Origin: Blattabacterium cuenoti
GTDB taxonomy: Bacteria > Bacteroidota > Bacteroidia > Flavobacteriales > Blattabacteriaceae
Direction of reading: 5' to 3'
DNA: 64,000 bases
NCBI RefSeq assembly: GCF_014251995.1
Contig: NZ_CP059205.1
Location: forward strand, 1 to 64,000
How positions within the stretch are numbered: position 1 is the stretch's first letter; the number at the start of each line of letters is the position of its first letter. The translations under genes were made by a program, and so were the position numbers. The notes under the pieces are model-generated. The model saw only the letters and a program-made list of their open reading frames with translations. It ran no database searches and had not been told where the DNA came from. Shown one piece after another: positions 26,418-37,222 of the stretch.

Positions 26418-29330
26418 ATGAAAGAGGATCACAATATCAGAAGAAAAAAATTTTCCCACAGACACATAGGACCATCTTATGATGAAAGAAGCAATATGTT
26501 AAAAGATCTGAAATGTTCCTCTATTAAGGATTTCATAAAAAAAATTATACCTAAAAAAATAAGATTAAAAAAAAAATTGAATCTTCCAAGTTCTATCTCC
26601 GAATATCAATATTTAAACCATCTTTATAAAATTAGTAAAAAAAATAAAATATATCGTTCTTATATAGGATTGGGATATAAAAATACTATTACTCCAAGTG
26701 TTATTCAGAGAAATATTTTAGAAAATCCAAATTGGTATACGCCTTATACTCCATATCAATCGGAAATTTCTCAAGGACGTTTAGAATCCCTAATTAATTT
26801 TCAAACTATGATTTCGGATCTTACTGGAATGAAAATAAGCAATGCATCTATGCTAGATGAATCCAGTGCTGCAGCAGATGCAATGTTTATGATTTATCAA
26901 GAAAAAATAAAAAAAAAACAAATTGATAGCAATTATTATTTTTTCATTTCAGACGAAATATATCCACAGACTATAGCTGTTTTAAAAACAAGATGTTTTG
27001 GATTAAAAATACGAATTATAAAAGATTCCCATAAAAATTTATTTACAAAAAAATATGTTGGAATAAAAATATTTGGATTGATAATATCTTATCCTTCATC
27101 TTTAGGTGAAATATATAATTATAACGAAACAATTGAATATGCAAAAAAAAATAATATATCAGTTATTGTTTCTACAGATATTCTCTCTTTATCTTTACTA
27201 AAACCTCCTGGAGAATGGGGTGCTGATGTTGTTATAGGATCTAGTCAATCTTTTGGGATTCCTATGGGATATGGAGGTCCACATGCTGCTTTTTTTTCTA
27301 CTCATGAAAAATATAAACGTTTTATTCCTGGTAGGATTATTGGAATATCTGTAGATAAAGAAAACAAAAAAGTATTTCGAATGGCTTTACAGACTAGAGA
27401 ACAACATATTAGAAGAGAAAAAGCCACTTCAAATATTTGTACATCACAAGTATTTCCTGCAATTATGGCTTCTATGTATGCTTTGTTTCATGGAAAAGAA
27501 GGATTAGTAGAAATTGCTAATCGTATTCACGAGTATACTAAAAAATTAGAGTTTTTATTAGTTCATAATATTAATGATGTTTATCAAATGAATTCATTTT
27601 ATTTTGATACTATTAGAATCAAAAATAATAAAACTGATTTTATAGAAAAATTAAAAAAAGTTTCAGAAAGAAAAAAAACAAACTTTAGATTTTTAGATAA
27701 AAATCATTTATCTATTACTTTAGATGAAACTACATGTGAAAAAGATATAAACCATATCATGTCTATTTTCCAAGAAGTAGAAAATTTAAAAGAAATAAAA
27801 AAAATTTATTATAAAAAAAAGATTAATAAAGAATATAAATGTAAAATTCCTAGTTCTTTAAAAAGAACTTCTGATTTTTTAAAAAATAAAATCTTTCATA
27901 AATTTCATTCAGAAAATGAATTAATGCGTTATATCAAAAGATTAGAAAGGAAAGATCTTTCCTTGAATCATTCTATGATTCCTCTTGGTTCATGTACTAT
28001 GAAATTAAATGCTTCTACAGGGTTATTTTCTTTAAGTCAATATGAATGGAGAAATATTCATCCTTTTGTTCCCGATAAACAAGCAATGGGATATCGTTAT
28101 ATCATTAATAATTTAAAAAATTACTTTAAAGAAATAACTGGATTTTGTGGGGTTTCTTTACAACCAAATTCAGGTGCTCAAGGAGAATATGCTGGATTAA
28201 TGGTTATTAAATCTTATTATTATTCACGAAAAGAATTTAAAAGAAATATAGCATTAATTCCTTTATCTTCTCATGGAACTAATCCTGCTTCTGCAAATAT
28301 GGCAGGAATGAAAGTTGTCTTAATAACTACAAAAAAGAATGATGGATCTATTGATATAGATGATTTATTTAAGAAAGTAAAAGAATATAAAGATTCATTA
28401 TCTGTATTAATGATTACTTATCCTTCTACTCATGGTATTTATGAAGAAAACATTCAAGAAATAATAGATATTATTCATGAGAATGGAGGTCAAGTATACA
28501 TGGATGGAGCAAATATGAATGCTCAAGTTGGGTTGATCAAACCATCGGATTTAGGTGTTGATGTCTGTCATCTAAATCTTCATAAAACTTTTTCTATTCC
28601 ACATGGAGGTGGTGGTCCTGGAATGGGACCTATATGTGTAGCTTCTCACTTAAAACCTTTTCTTCCTAGCCATCCATTTCTTGAAAATATAAAAAAAAAT
28701 GAAGATAATCAATTAACAATATCTTCTTCTCCATATGGATCTTCTTTAATTTTAACAATTCCTTATGCTTACATTCGTTTATTGGGTCCAGATGGACTAA
28801 AAAAGTGTACAGAAATATCTATATTAAATGCCAATTACATAAAAGAAAAATTAAAAAATTATTACAAAATATTATATGTAGGGAAAAATAATTCAGTAGC
28901 ACATGAATTAATTATAGATTGTAGAATATTTAATAATTCTTTAGGAATAGAAGTTATAGACATAGCAAAAAGAATGATGGATTATGGATATCATGCTCCT
29001 ACTATATCTTTTCCAGTAGAAGGATGCATGATGATAGAACCTACAGAGAGTGAATCTAAAGAAGAATTAGATCGTTTTATTGAAATGCTTATTAATATAC
29101 GTAAAGAAATTCAAGAAATTGAACATGGAAAATTTTCTAAAAAAGAAAATGTACTAAAAAATGCTCCACATAGTATAGATTTATTAACTAATCACAATTG
29201 GAAATATCCTTATAGTAGAGAAAAAGCTGCATATCCATTACATTGGGTTAGAGAAAGAAAATTTTGGCCATCAGTAAACCGTGTTGATGACGGATATGGT
29301 GACAGAAATTTTATATGTACATGTACTTAA
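26418..29330 (+). CDS. gcvP: Glycine dehydrogenase (decarboxylating), P-protein of the glycine cleavage system
   Basis: PLP enzyme that decarboxylates glycine and passes the aminomethyl group to the H-protein lipoyl arm. The single 970-residue polypeptide joins both halves of the P-protein. The N-terminal half opens 'RHIGPSYDERSNML' and carries 'YTPYQSEISQGRLESLINFQTMI'. The C-terminal half carries the PLP lysine K723 in HKTFSIPHGGGGPG, with the glycine-rich loop after it. Length matches full P-proteins (about 950-970). gcvT and gcvH are not in the window. It ends 28 bp before the convergent tsaD. Confidence 0.97.
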   Translation: MKEDHNIRRKKFSHRHIGPSYDERSNMLKDLKCSSIKDFIKKIIPKKIRLKKKLNLPSSISEYQYLNHLYKISKKNKIYRSYIGLGYKNTITPSVIQRNILENPNWYTPYTPYQSEISQGRLESLINFQTMISDLTGMKISNASMLDESSAAADAMFMIYQEKIKKKQIDSNYYFFISDEIYPQTIAVLKTRCFGLKIRIIKDSHKNLFTKKYVGIKIFGLIISYPSSLGEIYNYNETIEYAKKNNISVIVSTDILSLSLLKPPGEWGADVVIGSSQSFGIPMGYGGPHAAFFSTHEKYKRFIPGRIIGISVDKENKKVFRMALQTREQHIRREKATSNICTSQVFPAIMASMYALFHGKEGLVEIANRIHEYTKKLEFLLVHNINDVYQMNSFYFDTIRIKNNKTDFIEKLKKVSERKKTNFRFLDKNHLSITLDETTCEKDINHIMSIFQEVENLKEIKKIYYKKKINKEYKCKIPSSLKRTSDFLKNKIFHKFHSENELMRYIKRLERKDLSLNHSMIPLGSCTMKLNASTGLFSLSQYEWRNIHPFVPDKQAMGYRYIINNLKNYFKEITGFCGVSLQPNSGAQGEYAGLMVIKSYYYSRKEFKRNIALIPLSSHGTNPASANMAGMKVVLITTKKNDGSIDIDDLFKKVKEYKDSLSVLMITYPSTHGIYEENIQEIIDIIHENGGQVYMDGANMNAQVGLIKPSDLGVDVCHLNLHKTFSIPHGGGGPGMGPICVASHLKPFLPSHPFLENIKKNEDNQLTISSSPYGSSLILTIPYAYIRLLGPDGLKKCTEISILNANYIKEKLKNYYKILYVGKNNSVAHELIIDCRIFNNSLGIEVIDIAKRMMDYGYHAPTISFPVEGCMMIEPTESESKEELDRFIEMLINIRKEIQEIEHGKFSKKENVLKNAPHSIDLLTNHNWKYPYSREKAAYPLHWVRERKFWPSVNRVDDGYGDRNFICTCT

Positions 29331-29358
29331 AAAAGTTTATTGTTTTATTTTAACATTT

Positions 29359-30387
29359 TTAAAATTTATTAAATTTTGAGTATGGAGATACATAGATAGA
29401 ATCAAACAAATTTTTTTCATATTTCAATAATCCTGTAATAGCAATCATAGCTCCATTATCTGTGGTATATTTCTTTTTAGGGATAAATATTTCCCAATTT
29501 TTTCTTTTTTCGAGAGAAAGAAACATACGTCTAATTTCATAATTAGAAGAAACTCCACCTGCTAAAGCAATTCTAAAAATATTAGTTTTAATAGCCGCTT
29601 TTTTCATTTTTTCTAACAAAATTTCTCCTATTGTTCTTTGAATAGAAGCACAAATATCAGGCAAGTTTTGTTTTATAAACAATGGATTATCTTTTGATTT
29701 TTTTTTAATGAATTGTAAAATATGACTTTTAAATCCGCTGAAACTAAAATTTAATCCACTAGATAGTGGTTTTGAAAAAATAAACTTTTTACAATTTCCG
29801 TTTTTTGAAAATAGTTCTATCATAGGTCCTCCAGGATAATAAAAACCTAATTTCCTGGCTATTTTATCTAAGGTATCTCCAATGGAGTCATCTAAAGTAG
29901 ATCCTAATATTTCCATTTTAAAAAAGTCATTTACCTTTACTATTTGAGTATGTCCTCCACTTATAACCAATCCCAAAAATGGAAATTTTGGATAAGAATT
30001 GTTAATGTTAGAATCATTTATGAAATGAGTTAATATATGAGCTTGTATATGATTCACGGTTAGTAAAGGGATTTTTAATCCCATTGAAAATGATTTTGCA
30101 AATGATGCTCCTACTAATAAAGAACCTATTAATCCTGGACCTAAGGTGAAAGATACGGCATTAATTTCATTTTTTTGAATTCTTGCAGAATTAATAGATA
30201 AATTAACAGCTTTTATAATATTTTTTTCGTGTAATCTTGACGCAAATTCGGGAACAACTCCTCCATATTTTTTATGGATATTTTGATGAATGATAATATC
30301 TGATAATACATCTCTATTCTTAATAATAGAGGCAGCTGTTTCATCACATGATGATTCTATGCCAAGAATAATAATTTTTTTTTTCAT
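29359..30387 (-). CDS. tsaD: tRNA N6-adenosine threonylcarbamoyltransferase TsaD
   Basis: Catalyses the last step of t6A37 formation in tRNAs that read ANN codons. The best start is the ATG at 30387 (MKKKIIILGIESSCDET, 342 residues); an ATG three codons upstream (30396) is also in frame. Metal and substrate motifs are present: ESSCDETAA, the HIQAH metal-binding pair, 'LVISGGHTQIV', 'DDSIGDTLDKIAR' and the C-terminal 'TDNGAMIA'. The divergent arrangement with tamB is, from memory, common in Bacteroidetes, which supports both calls. Confidence 0.95.
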   Translation of the reverse strand: MKKKIIILGIESSCDETAASIIKNRDVLSDIIIHQNIHKKYGGVVPEFASRLHEKNIIKAVNLSINSARIQKNEINAVSFTLGPGLIGSLLVGASFAKSFSMGLKIPLLTVNHIQAHILTHFINDSNINNSYPKFPFLGLVISGGHTQIVKVNDFFKMEILGSTLDDSIGDTLDKIARKLGFYYPGGPMIELFSKNGNCKKFIFSKPLSSGLNFSFSGFKSHILQFIKKKSKDNPLFIKQNLPDICASIQRTIGEILLEKMKKAAIKTNIFRIALAGGVSSNYEIRRMFLSLEKRKNWEIFIPKKKYTTDNGAMIAITGLLKYEKNLFDSIYVSPYSKFNKF

Positions 30388-30423
30388 AAATAACAATATC
30401 TTTGAAAATGAATAATTTTTATT

Positions 30424-33400
30424 TTGTATAATTTTTTTAACAGAAAAAAAGTAATTATTTTTCTTTTATTTTCCTTAATAGGACTTTTTATAATAAGAGA
30501 TATTTATAAAGGAAAAGTACAAGAAAAAATATCGACGTTTTTTTTACAAAAGATAAAAAATCGATTTGGTGATAATATTTCCATTAAATACGTTTCATTT
30601 AATTTTTTAAAAAGAGAGTTTGTTTTATATGATGTTAAAATTAAGGATCATCATTATTTCCATTTTATTCATTTATCTAAATGTAAAATATCTTTTAACA
30701 ATTTATTTTCTTTAATTTTTATTAATTCTAATAATCATTTAAATCTAAGAAGTATGATTATTGAAAATTCTTCTTTTTTTATAAAAAAATATTTTAAAGA
30801 AAAAGAAAATAATATGCTCCTTTTTTTCAGAAATATTTTGAACATAAAAACAAATAAAATAAAAATAATTACTTGTTCAAAATTAAAAATAAATAAATCA
30901 TATTTCACATATGATGATAAGAATTCCAATAAAAAATTGAATCATTTTTTTTCTATTAACGTGAACAATATTTTAATAAAAAATAGAAGAATAAAAGCTT
31001 CTATTTATTCTTTTCGATCTATGGGATTTATAAATAACAATAAAAAATTTTTTATAAAAAAATTCTCTGGTGATATTGAATATTTTTTTTCTAAAAAATT
31101 AACATTTCGTGATTGTTCTATAAAAACATCTAATAGTTTTTTAAAAGGTAATTTTTTTCTGTTTTGGGAAACAGATAATTTTCCCTCTAAAAAAAGTGTT
31201 AAATGTAAAATTTTTGAAGGATCAAAATTAGGTCCTGATTTAGGAATTTTTTTCTTTAAAAAGTGGAATAAAAATTTTGTATTTTCTATCCAGGGAAGTG
31301 CAAAGATAGAATTCAATGGTATCGAAAAAAAATTATATTTATATGATACTCTTATAAAAGATCTACAAAATAATAATTTATCTGCAAAAAAAATTTATAT
31401 TTTTTTGGATAAAAGACATAAAAAAATTCAATTACATAAATCTATTGTTCAATTTTATCCAAAAAAAATAAATCAGATAATTCCATATAATTTTTATTCT
31501 AAATTTTATTTTTTTAACAAAAATAAATATTTCAAACAGTGGATATCCAATGATAAAAATAAATGGATATATAAGGGAGATCTAATTTTTATAAGAAAAA
31601 AAAATCAAAAATATAAAACTTTACAAATAAATGGATATATTCGGAATCATTATTTGAATAATAAAATATCAACTATTATTAAATTTTCAGATAATAATAT
31701 TCAATGTGAAGGAGAAGGAATAATTTTAATTAAAAAAAATTATTTATTCAAACCCGATAATAAAGATAAAAACTCTTTATCTATTTTATTTAAAAAAATA
31801 ATCCCTAAAAATTTATTTTTATTCCATATATGGAAAATCGGTAATATAGAAAAAAAATTTTTGAATCTACTCAAGAATAAATTTTTCTCTCATCCAGAGT
31901 GTAAAATTCATTTTAAAGGAAAAATTAATTCCAACTTTCAGAAAGTTTATTTAATAATCAATAAAAACAAAGATAAAAATAAGGAAATAAAAATAATGTT
32001 AACTAATAATCATCAATTCAAAAAAATTAATATAAATACATATAATATGATTATTAGTAAAATTCATGGAAATTTTAAATGGAAAGATTTGTTTTTTATT
32101 CCAAAAAATATTTTTGTTTTTAAAAATGAAAAAAAAACAAAATATATAGATTTTAATTTTACAATTAAAAAATCATTTTTTTATTTTCTACTAGACTTAG
32201 AAAAAAAAAATAAAAATGTTTTTTCTGATATTATTATTTCTGGAAAATTATTTCATAATACATTAAAAACAACTTTCCTTACAAGGAAAATACAATTTAA
32301 TAATAAGTTTCTTTTTGATGACCTATTTGTAACAATAAGTCATTCTTTAATGAACTTAATAAAAAAAACATCAGTCAACATTAACGTAAAAAAGTTTATC
32401 TATGGAAATATTTTTTTCAAAGAAATAAATACATTTATTTTTGAATTGAAGAATTTTTGGATAATTAATTCTAAATTTTTATCGAAATTAAAAGGACAAG
32501 AATATAAAGAAAAAATATTTAAATTTTTACACAAAATAGAAAATAATACTTTTATTTTTTATCCTGTCCTTTATAAATTAAATATCAATGGATATGATTG
32601 GAATATTATTAATAAAAATCGTTTAGGAACAATAAAAATAAATTTTCTTAAAAAGAGATACACCATTGATAATATGGTTTTTTCTTCAGAAAAACAAAAA
32701 ATTATTATAAATGCGGATTTTATTGAAAATAATAAAAGAAAAATTCAATTATATTTTAAAAATGTTCAGTTAAAAAAATTCAATAATAAAAATATTGATG
32801 GACTTATAAACGGATCATTATCATATATAAGTACCTGTAATTATAAAAAAATCGAACCTGATATACATATAAAAATTACCAATTTATCAATAGATAATAA
32901 AATTTTAGGAGATTTTCATATACACTCTTTCCAAAAAGAGAAAAAATGTTACGAAATTAATGGATTTTTTAAAAATAATCACAAAGAAGAAATTATAAAA
33001 ATATATGGAAATATTAATAATGAATTAAAAGATCATTCAAAAATTAATATTAATATCAATGTTAAAAATTTAACAATGGACAATTTTTCTTTTTGGGATA
33101 AGATGAATGTCAAAGCAAGAGGATATTTAGAGGGAAAAGTAAAAATATTTGGAAATGCAAATGATCTTCATTATGATGGTAAAATAGAACTCAAGAAATT
33201 TGGAATACGAGTAAATTCCACTCATTTAGATTATGAAATAACAAATCGTTCCTATTTAAAGATTTCTTCCGAATCACCATATATATTGTTATCTCCTTCT
33301 TCATTTAGGGATACAAAATCCGATACTAGGGGATGCATAAACGGATATTTCTTACACAAGAACTTTATGGAATGGAATTCCCAATTATTTATTAAAACAA

Positions 33401-34263
33401 ATAATCTACTATTTTTGGATATCAATGAAAAACAAAATCATTTTTTATTTGGAAAAATATTTGCTAAAGGAAAAATTAAAATAACAAAAGAAGATAAAAA
33501 AATTAATCTTTCCATAAAAGACGGAGAAATCCTGAATTCTTCTCATTTATACTTTAATCCAAGAGAATATAAAAGTAATCAAAAAATATTAGACAATAGT
33601 AGTAGTTACAAAAAAGATAAAGAAAATGAAGATTTTTTATCTATAGATATAAAAACAGTTATAAACAAAAATACAAAAATATCAATTTTTATAAAAGATG
33701 ATTTAAAAAATTTTTTTGAGTTAAATGGAGGAGGATCATTATCATTAATAAAAAAACATAATCAAAATGTTGAAATGAACGTAAAATATTTTGTATTTAA
33801 TGGTTTAGTTCATTTATTATTTAAAAAGAAAATATCAAAATTACCATTATTAAATTTTCAGTTAAAAAGACATTTTCTGGTAGAACCAGGAGGAGTAATT
33901 TGTTGGAAAAAAGATTTGAGTAAATCTACTATAAATTTAGTTGCGTATAAAACCATGTATGTTTCCAAAGTGAATGACTATATTAACAATAAAAATTTAA
34001 AAGTTGATAAAAATATAATTTTTACAAAATTAAAACTTTTCGTTTATGGAAAAATAAAAAAACCTAATGTTGATATAGAAATTTCCTTTCCTAAAAGTGA
34101 CAAAAAGATTCAACAAAAATTACTTGAAAAATTAAACTCTTTTAAGGAGAAAAAAATTCAATTTATATCCATTTTATTTTCAAAAAAATTTTCTACAAAA
34201 AGAAATATAATTTACAATTATATCATATACTTTCTTTTACGAAATTATTTAAATTTTAAATAA
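30424..34263 (+). CDS. tamB: TamB-family outer-membrane translocation/assembly protein
   Basis: Large inner-membrane-anchored periplasmic protein thought to bridge to the outer membrane and take part in phospholipid transport or outer-membrane protein insertion. The 1279-residue product starts from a TTG with one transmembrane anchor (about 10-26). It continues as a long beta-rich, Lys/Asn/Ile-rich repeat-like region. The most conserved part is the C-terminal DUF490/TamB domain (about 950-1260), containing 'FELNGGGSLSL' and 'VEPGGVICWKK'. It is somewhat shorter than the roughly 1450-1700 residues typical of free-living Bacteroidetes and is heavily biased in composition, so the call rests on architecture, context and the C-terminus. 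Confidence 0.82.
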   Translation: MYNFFNRKKVIIFLLFSLIGLFIIRDIYKGKVQEKISTFFLQKIKNRFGDNISIKYVSFNFLKREFVLYDVKIKDHHYFHFIHLSKCKISFNNLFSLIFINSNNHLNLRSMIIENSSFFIKKYFKEKENNMLLFFRNILNIKTNKIKIITCSKLKINKSYFTYDDKNSNKKLNHFFSINVNNILIKNRRIKASIYSFRSMGFINNNKKFFIKKFSGDIEYFFSKKLTFRDCSIKTSNSFLKGNFFLFWETDNFPSKKSVKCKIFEGSKLGPDLGIFFFKKWNKNFVFSIQGSAKIEFNGIEKKLYLYDTLIKDLQNNNLSAKKIYIFLDKRHKKIQLHKSIVQFYPKKINQIIPYNFYSKFYFFNKNKYFKQWISNDKNKWIYKGDLIFIRKKNQKYKTLQINGYIRNHYLNNKISTIIKFSDNNIQCEGEGIILIKKNYLFKPDNKDKNSLSILFKKIIPKNLFLFHIWKIGNIEKKFLNLLKNKFFSHPECKIHFKGKINSNFQKVYLIINKNKDKNKEIKIMLTNNHQFKKININTYNMIISKIHGNFKWKDLFFIPKNIFVFKNEKKTKYIDFNFTIKKSFFYFLLDLEKKNKNVFSDIIISGKLFHNTLKTTFLTRKIQFNNKFLFDDLFVTISHSLMNLIKKTSVNINVKKFIYGNIFFKEINTFIFELKNFWIINSKFLSKLKGQEYKEKIFKFLHKIENNTFIFYPVLYKLNINGYDWNIINKNRLGTIKINFLKKRYTIDNMVFSSEKQKIIINADFIENNKRKIQLYFKNVQLKKFNNKNIDGLINGSLSYISTCNYKKIEPDIHIKITNLSIDNKILGDFHIHSFQKEKKCYEINGFFKNNHKEEIIKIYGNINNELKDHSKINININVKNLTMDNFSFWDKMNVKARGYLEGKVKIFGNANDLHYDGKIELKKFGIRVNSTHLDYEITNRSYLKISSESPYILLSPSSFRDTKSDTRGCINGYFLHKNFMEWNSQLFIKTNNLLFLDINEKQNHFLFGKIFAKGKIKITKEDKKINLSIKDGEILNSSHLYFNPREYKSNQKILDNSSSYKKDKENEDFLSIDIKTVINKNTKISIFIKDDLKNFFELNGGGSLSLIKKHNQNVEMNVKYFVFNGLVHLLFKKKISKLPLLNFQLKRHFLVEPGGVICWKKDLSKSTINLVAYKTMYVSKVNDYINNKNLKVDKNIIFTKLKLFVYGKIKKPNVDIEISFPKSDKKIQQKLLEKLNSFKEKKIQFISILFSKKFSTKRNIIYNYIIYFLLRNYLNFK

Positions 34264-34324
34264 CATTAATGAAAAAAAATTTATTTCTTTTAAAAAATTA
34301 AGTTTAAACAGAAACCATCATACC

Positions 34325-34350
34325 AATAGATTACCTAACAATAATCTATT
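34325..34350 (+). repeat. Hairpin between tamB and the Lrp/AsnC gene
   Basis: A perfect 9-bp inverted repeat, AATAGATTA and TAATCTATT, encloses an 8-nt loop 62 bp after the tamB stop and 70 bp before the next start. It could be a tamB terminator, although the following T tract is short, or a site in the leader of the regulator gene. Confidence 0.35.
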
Positions 34351-34419
34351 TCTTCAAAAGAAAGTTTTGTATCTTGGTGTTTTTAATACCTTTATTAAAA
34401 AAAATAAAAATATAAAATA

Positions 34420-34938
34420 ATGATTTTAAGATATAATACAGATGAAATAGACAACTCTATTGTCAAAAAATTAAACATAAATGCTAGAACTCCATACACT
34501 GAAATCAGTAAACAGATTAGCAAGGAAATAAAGGCATTATCCGTTGGAACTGTTCATGTTAGAGTAAAGAAATTAGAAGAGGCAGGAATTATAAAAGGGA
34601 GCACTTTAATAATTGGATATGAATCTCTAGGATTTCATTTAATAGCTTTTGTAGGTATTTTATCAGATTCTAGAGAATCTAAATTAGTTAAAGAAGAATT
34701 AAAAAAAATTCCTAATATAGTACAATTATATATTACTTCAGGTAAGTACAACCTTTTTTGTAGGATTATTGCCAGAGATCCTTCAGATGCTAGAGACGTT
34801 ATTTCTAAGATTGGAGAAATAAAAGGAGTTCTTAGAACTGAATCTACTATTTGTTTAGAAGAAAGTATCAATGATGAGAATAGGTTATTATCTAATATTT
34901 TACAAAAAAAAAAATCATCTTATAAAAAAAAAATATGA
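34420..34938 (+). CDS. Lrp/AsnC-family transcriptional regulator
   Basis: The 172-residue protein has the standard two parts. The N-terminal winged helix-turn-helix (about 8-62) includes 'LNINARTPYTEISKQI' and 'GTVHVRVKKLEEAGII'. The C-terminal ligand-binding RAM/AsnC domain (about 68-150) includes 'VQLYITSGKYNLFCRIIARD'. Such proteins sense amino acids and act as dimers or octamers. It is one of very few transcription factors expected in a reduced genome and the only one seen here. No autoregulatory site is certain; the hairpin at 34325-34350 is the nearest candidate. The end carries an A11 run. Confidence 0.9.
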   Translation: MILRYNTDEIDNSIVKKLNINARTPYTEISKQISKEIKALSVGTVHVRVKKLEEAGIIKGSTLIIGYESLGFHLIAFVGILSDSRESKLVKEELKKIPNIVQLYITSGKYNLFCRIIARDPSDARDVISKIGEIKGVLRTESTICLEESINDENRLLSNILQKKKSSYKKKI

Positions 34939-35055
34939 TAATATTATCTTAATCCATTTATTAAAATTAATATTTGTTTGATATTTCTTCTTAATAAAGA
35001 AAAATTTTATCCTTCCAAAAGAAAATTGCATGTCTTCAATTTTTTATTTTAGGCA

Positions 35056-37086
35056 ATGGCTAACCTCTTAAAAATTTATATATATAAAAGTATTCTAAAT
35101 AAGATTTGGGTTACAATTATTGCAATCTTATTATTAACATTTTTTTTCTCAAAAAAAGAAAATTATCAATTTGTATTTTCAAAAGGAAAAAATTGGGACC
35201 ACAAAGATTTGTTTTCTCCATTTGATTTTACTGTTCCAAAAAGTAAAAAAGATATATATCTAGAATTTAGTGAATTAAGTAATAAAAAAAAGATATTTTT
35301 TATTCGAAACAAAAAAATAGTTAAAAATATAAAGAAAAAAATAAAAAATTTTTTTTACAGAAAAAAATTCTATTCTTTGGAAGATTATAAAAAAGTTCAT
35401 AAAATAGTCAATTTTGTATATAAATATGGTTATGTGGACAATATTCCATTTTTTCCGGAAAAAAATGATACAATTTTTTTCCAAAATAGGAAAATATGGA
35501 CCCCCATTTTATTCAAAAAAATTTATACTCGAAAAAAAGTAATTAAGATTATTAATAAAAATTTATATACAAAAAATTATCGTATTAAAATTTTAAAAAA
35601 TTTTTTAATTAGAACTCTCATTCCCAATTTTTTTTACAGTAAAAATTATACAGAATTCTTTTTTCACGAAAAAATTAAATCTATTAATAATATTAAATAT
35701 TCTTTTGCAAAAGGAGATAAAATTATTAAAAATAAGGAAATGGTAGATGAAAATAAATTTCAAATTTTATCTTCTTTTAAAAAAAAATATGAAGATAAAA
35801 TATGGAACAAAAAAAAATATTATTGTCTTGTTATAGGATATTTTTTTATCATTAGTATGATATTCACTCTATTTATATTATATCTTTTTTACTTTCAAAA
35901 TAAAACATTTCATAACAATAGAAAAGTTAATTTCCTAATCAGTAATATATTATTAATATCACTAATTACTATTTTAATCTTAAAATATCATTCTAAAATA
36001 TTATATATAATTCCTTTCTGTATACTTCCCATAAGTATTCGAGTTTTTTTTAACTTTCATTTAAGTATCATTATTCATTTAACAACTATTTTATTATTAT
36101 CTTTAATTGCACCAAATAGTTTCGAATTTGCTTTCATTCAAATCACTACAGGTTTTTCAGCAATGTTAACAAAACAGAATATATACAAGATGGCCAATCT
36201 TTTTACAGCTGTAGTAAAAATAACCATCACCTATATAATTATTTTTAGTTTACTTATCTTAATTAGAGAAGGTTCATTTAAAAAAATTTATTTTTATAAT
36301 TTTTATTTGTTTCTTTTCAGTGGAATTTTAACTTTATTTGTTCATCCATTAATATTTTTTTTTGAAAAATTATTAAATCTAACTTCTGATATTTCGTTAT
36401 TAGAACTATCTGATACAAATACCCCAGTATTAAGATTATTGGCTCAAAAAGCTCCAGGAACATTACAACACGTTTTAACAGTAGCAAATATTGCGGAAGA
36501 AGCTGCTGTTGCTATTGGAGCTCATTCATTATTGGTAAAAATAGGAGCTATTTATCATGATATAGGAAAAATAAAAAATTCAAATTTTTTTACTGAAAAT
36601 CAGTACAATATAGATAATCCACATGAGAAATTAAACCCAAAAGAGAGTGCTAAAATTATTTTAGAACATGTTCCAATTGGAATCGAATTAGCAAAAAAGT
36701 ACCATTTACCTGATTCTGTCACTGATTTTATACGAACACATCATGGAAACGGTATTATTCATTTTTTTTACGAAAAAGAAAAAAAAAAACATCCTGATAG
36801 ACAAATAAATAAAAAACAATTTCAATATTCTGGTCCAAAACCTTTTTCAAGAGAAACATCTATTGTTATGATAGCAGATTCTGTAGAAGCTGCTTCTAAA
36901 AGCATTAAAAATCCATCTTCTAAAATATTAGAGGAATTGGTAGAAAATATTATTAATAAACAAAAAAAAGAAAATCAATTTTCTAATGCAGATATTACTT
37001 TTAAAGAAATAGAAAAAATAAAAAAAGTTGTTCAAAAAAAATTGATAAATATTTATCATACTAGAATAGAATATCCTAAAATATAA
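35056..37086 (+). CDS. 7TM-HD phosphohydrolase (YqfF/PgpH-like)
   Basis: The 676-residue protein has an N-terminal anchor (about 17-33) and an extracytoplasmic 7TMR-HDED-like region (about 45-260). About seven transmembrane helices follow (265-450), then a C-terminal cytoplasmic HD domain (about 465-640). Metal-binding residues are visible in 'TLQHVLTVANIAEEAA', HDIGK (H501-D502) and 'RTHHGNG'. In Firmicutes this architecture (PgpH) degrades cyclic di-AMP; in Bacteroidetes the same family is widespread and its role is inferred. The HD residues look intact, so it should still be catalytic. It precedes the tRNA cluster. Confidence 0.9.
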   Translation: MANLLKIYIYKSILNKIWVTIIAILLLTFFFSKKENYQFVFSKGKNWDHKDLFSPFDFTVPKSKKDIYLEFSELSNKKKIFFIRNKKIVKNIKKKIKNFFYRKKFYSLEDYKKVHKIVNFVYKYGYVDNIPFFPEKNDTIFFQNRKIWTPILFKKIYTRKKVIKIINKNLYTKNYRIKILKNFLIRTLIPNFFYSKNYTEFFFHEKIKSINNIKYSFAKGDKIIKNKEMVDENKFQILSSFKKKYEDKIWNKKKYYCLVIGYFFIISMIFTLFILYLFYFQNKTFHNNRKVNFLISNILLISLITILILKYHSKILYIIPFCILPISIRVFFNFHLSIIIHLTTILLLSLIAPNSFEFAFIQITTGFSAMLTKQNIYKMANLFTAVVKITITYIIIFSLLILIREGSFKKIYFYNFYLFLFSGILTLFVHPLIFFFEKLLNLTSDISLLELSDTNTPVLRLLAQKAPGTLQHVLTVANIAEEAAVAIGAHSLLVKIGAIYHDIGKIKNSNFFTENQYNIDNPHEKLNPKESAKIILEHVPIGIELAKKYHLPDSVTDFIRTHHGNGIIHFFYEKEKKKHPDRQINKKQFQYSGPKPFSRETSIVMIADSVEAASKSIKNPSSKILEELVENIINKQKKENQFSNADITFKEIEKIKKVVQKKLINIYHTRIEYPKI

Positions 37087-37128
37087 TTATTTGTTTATTT
37101 GAGAGATCTATTTTAGATTTGTATTATT

Positions 37129-37216
37129 GGAGAGTTGCCGGAGTGGTTAACGGAACAGTTTGCTAAACTGTCGGTATAAAACACATACCTCGTGGGTTCG
37201 AATCCCACATTCTCCG
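37129..37216 (+). tRNA. tRNA-Ser(GCU)
   Basis: An 88-nt class II tRNA with a long variable arm. The acceptor stem pairs GGAGAGT with ATTCTCC, the anticodon loop is TTGCTAA on stem ACAGT/ACTGT (anticodon GCT, reads AGU/AGC), and the T arm contains GGTTCGAATCC. The CCA is not encoded. It is six bases from tRNA-Pro and probably cotranscribed with it. Confidence 0.96.
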
Positions 37217-37222
37217 CACAAA

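Noticed and set aside
30735-31316. Minus-strand frames inside tamB
   Set aside because: They are shadows of the A/T-rich tamB coding sequence and have no support.
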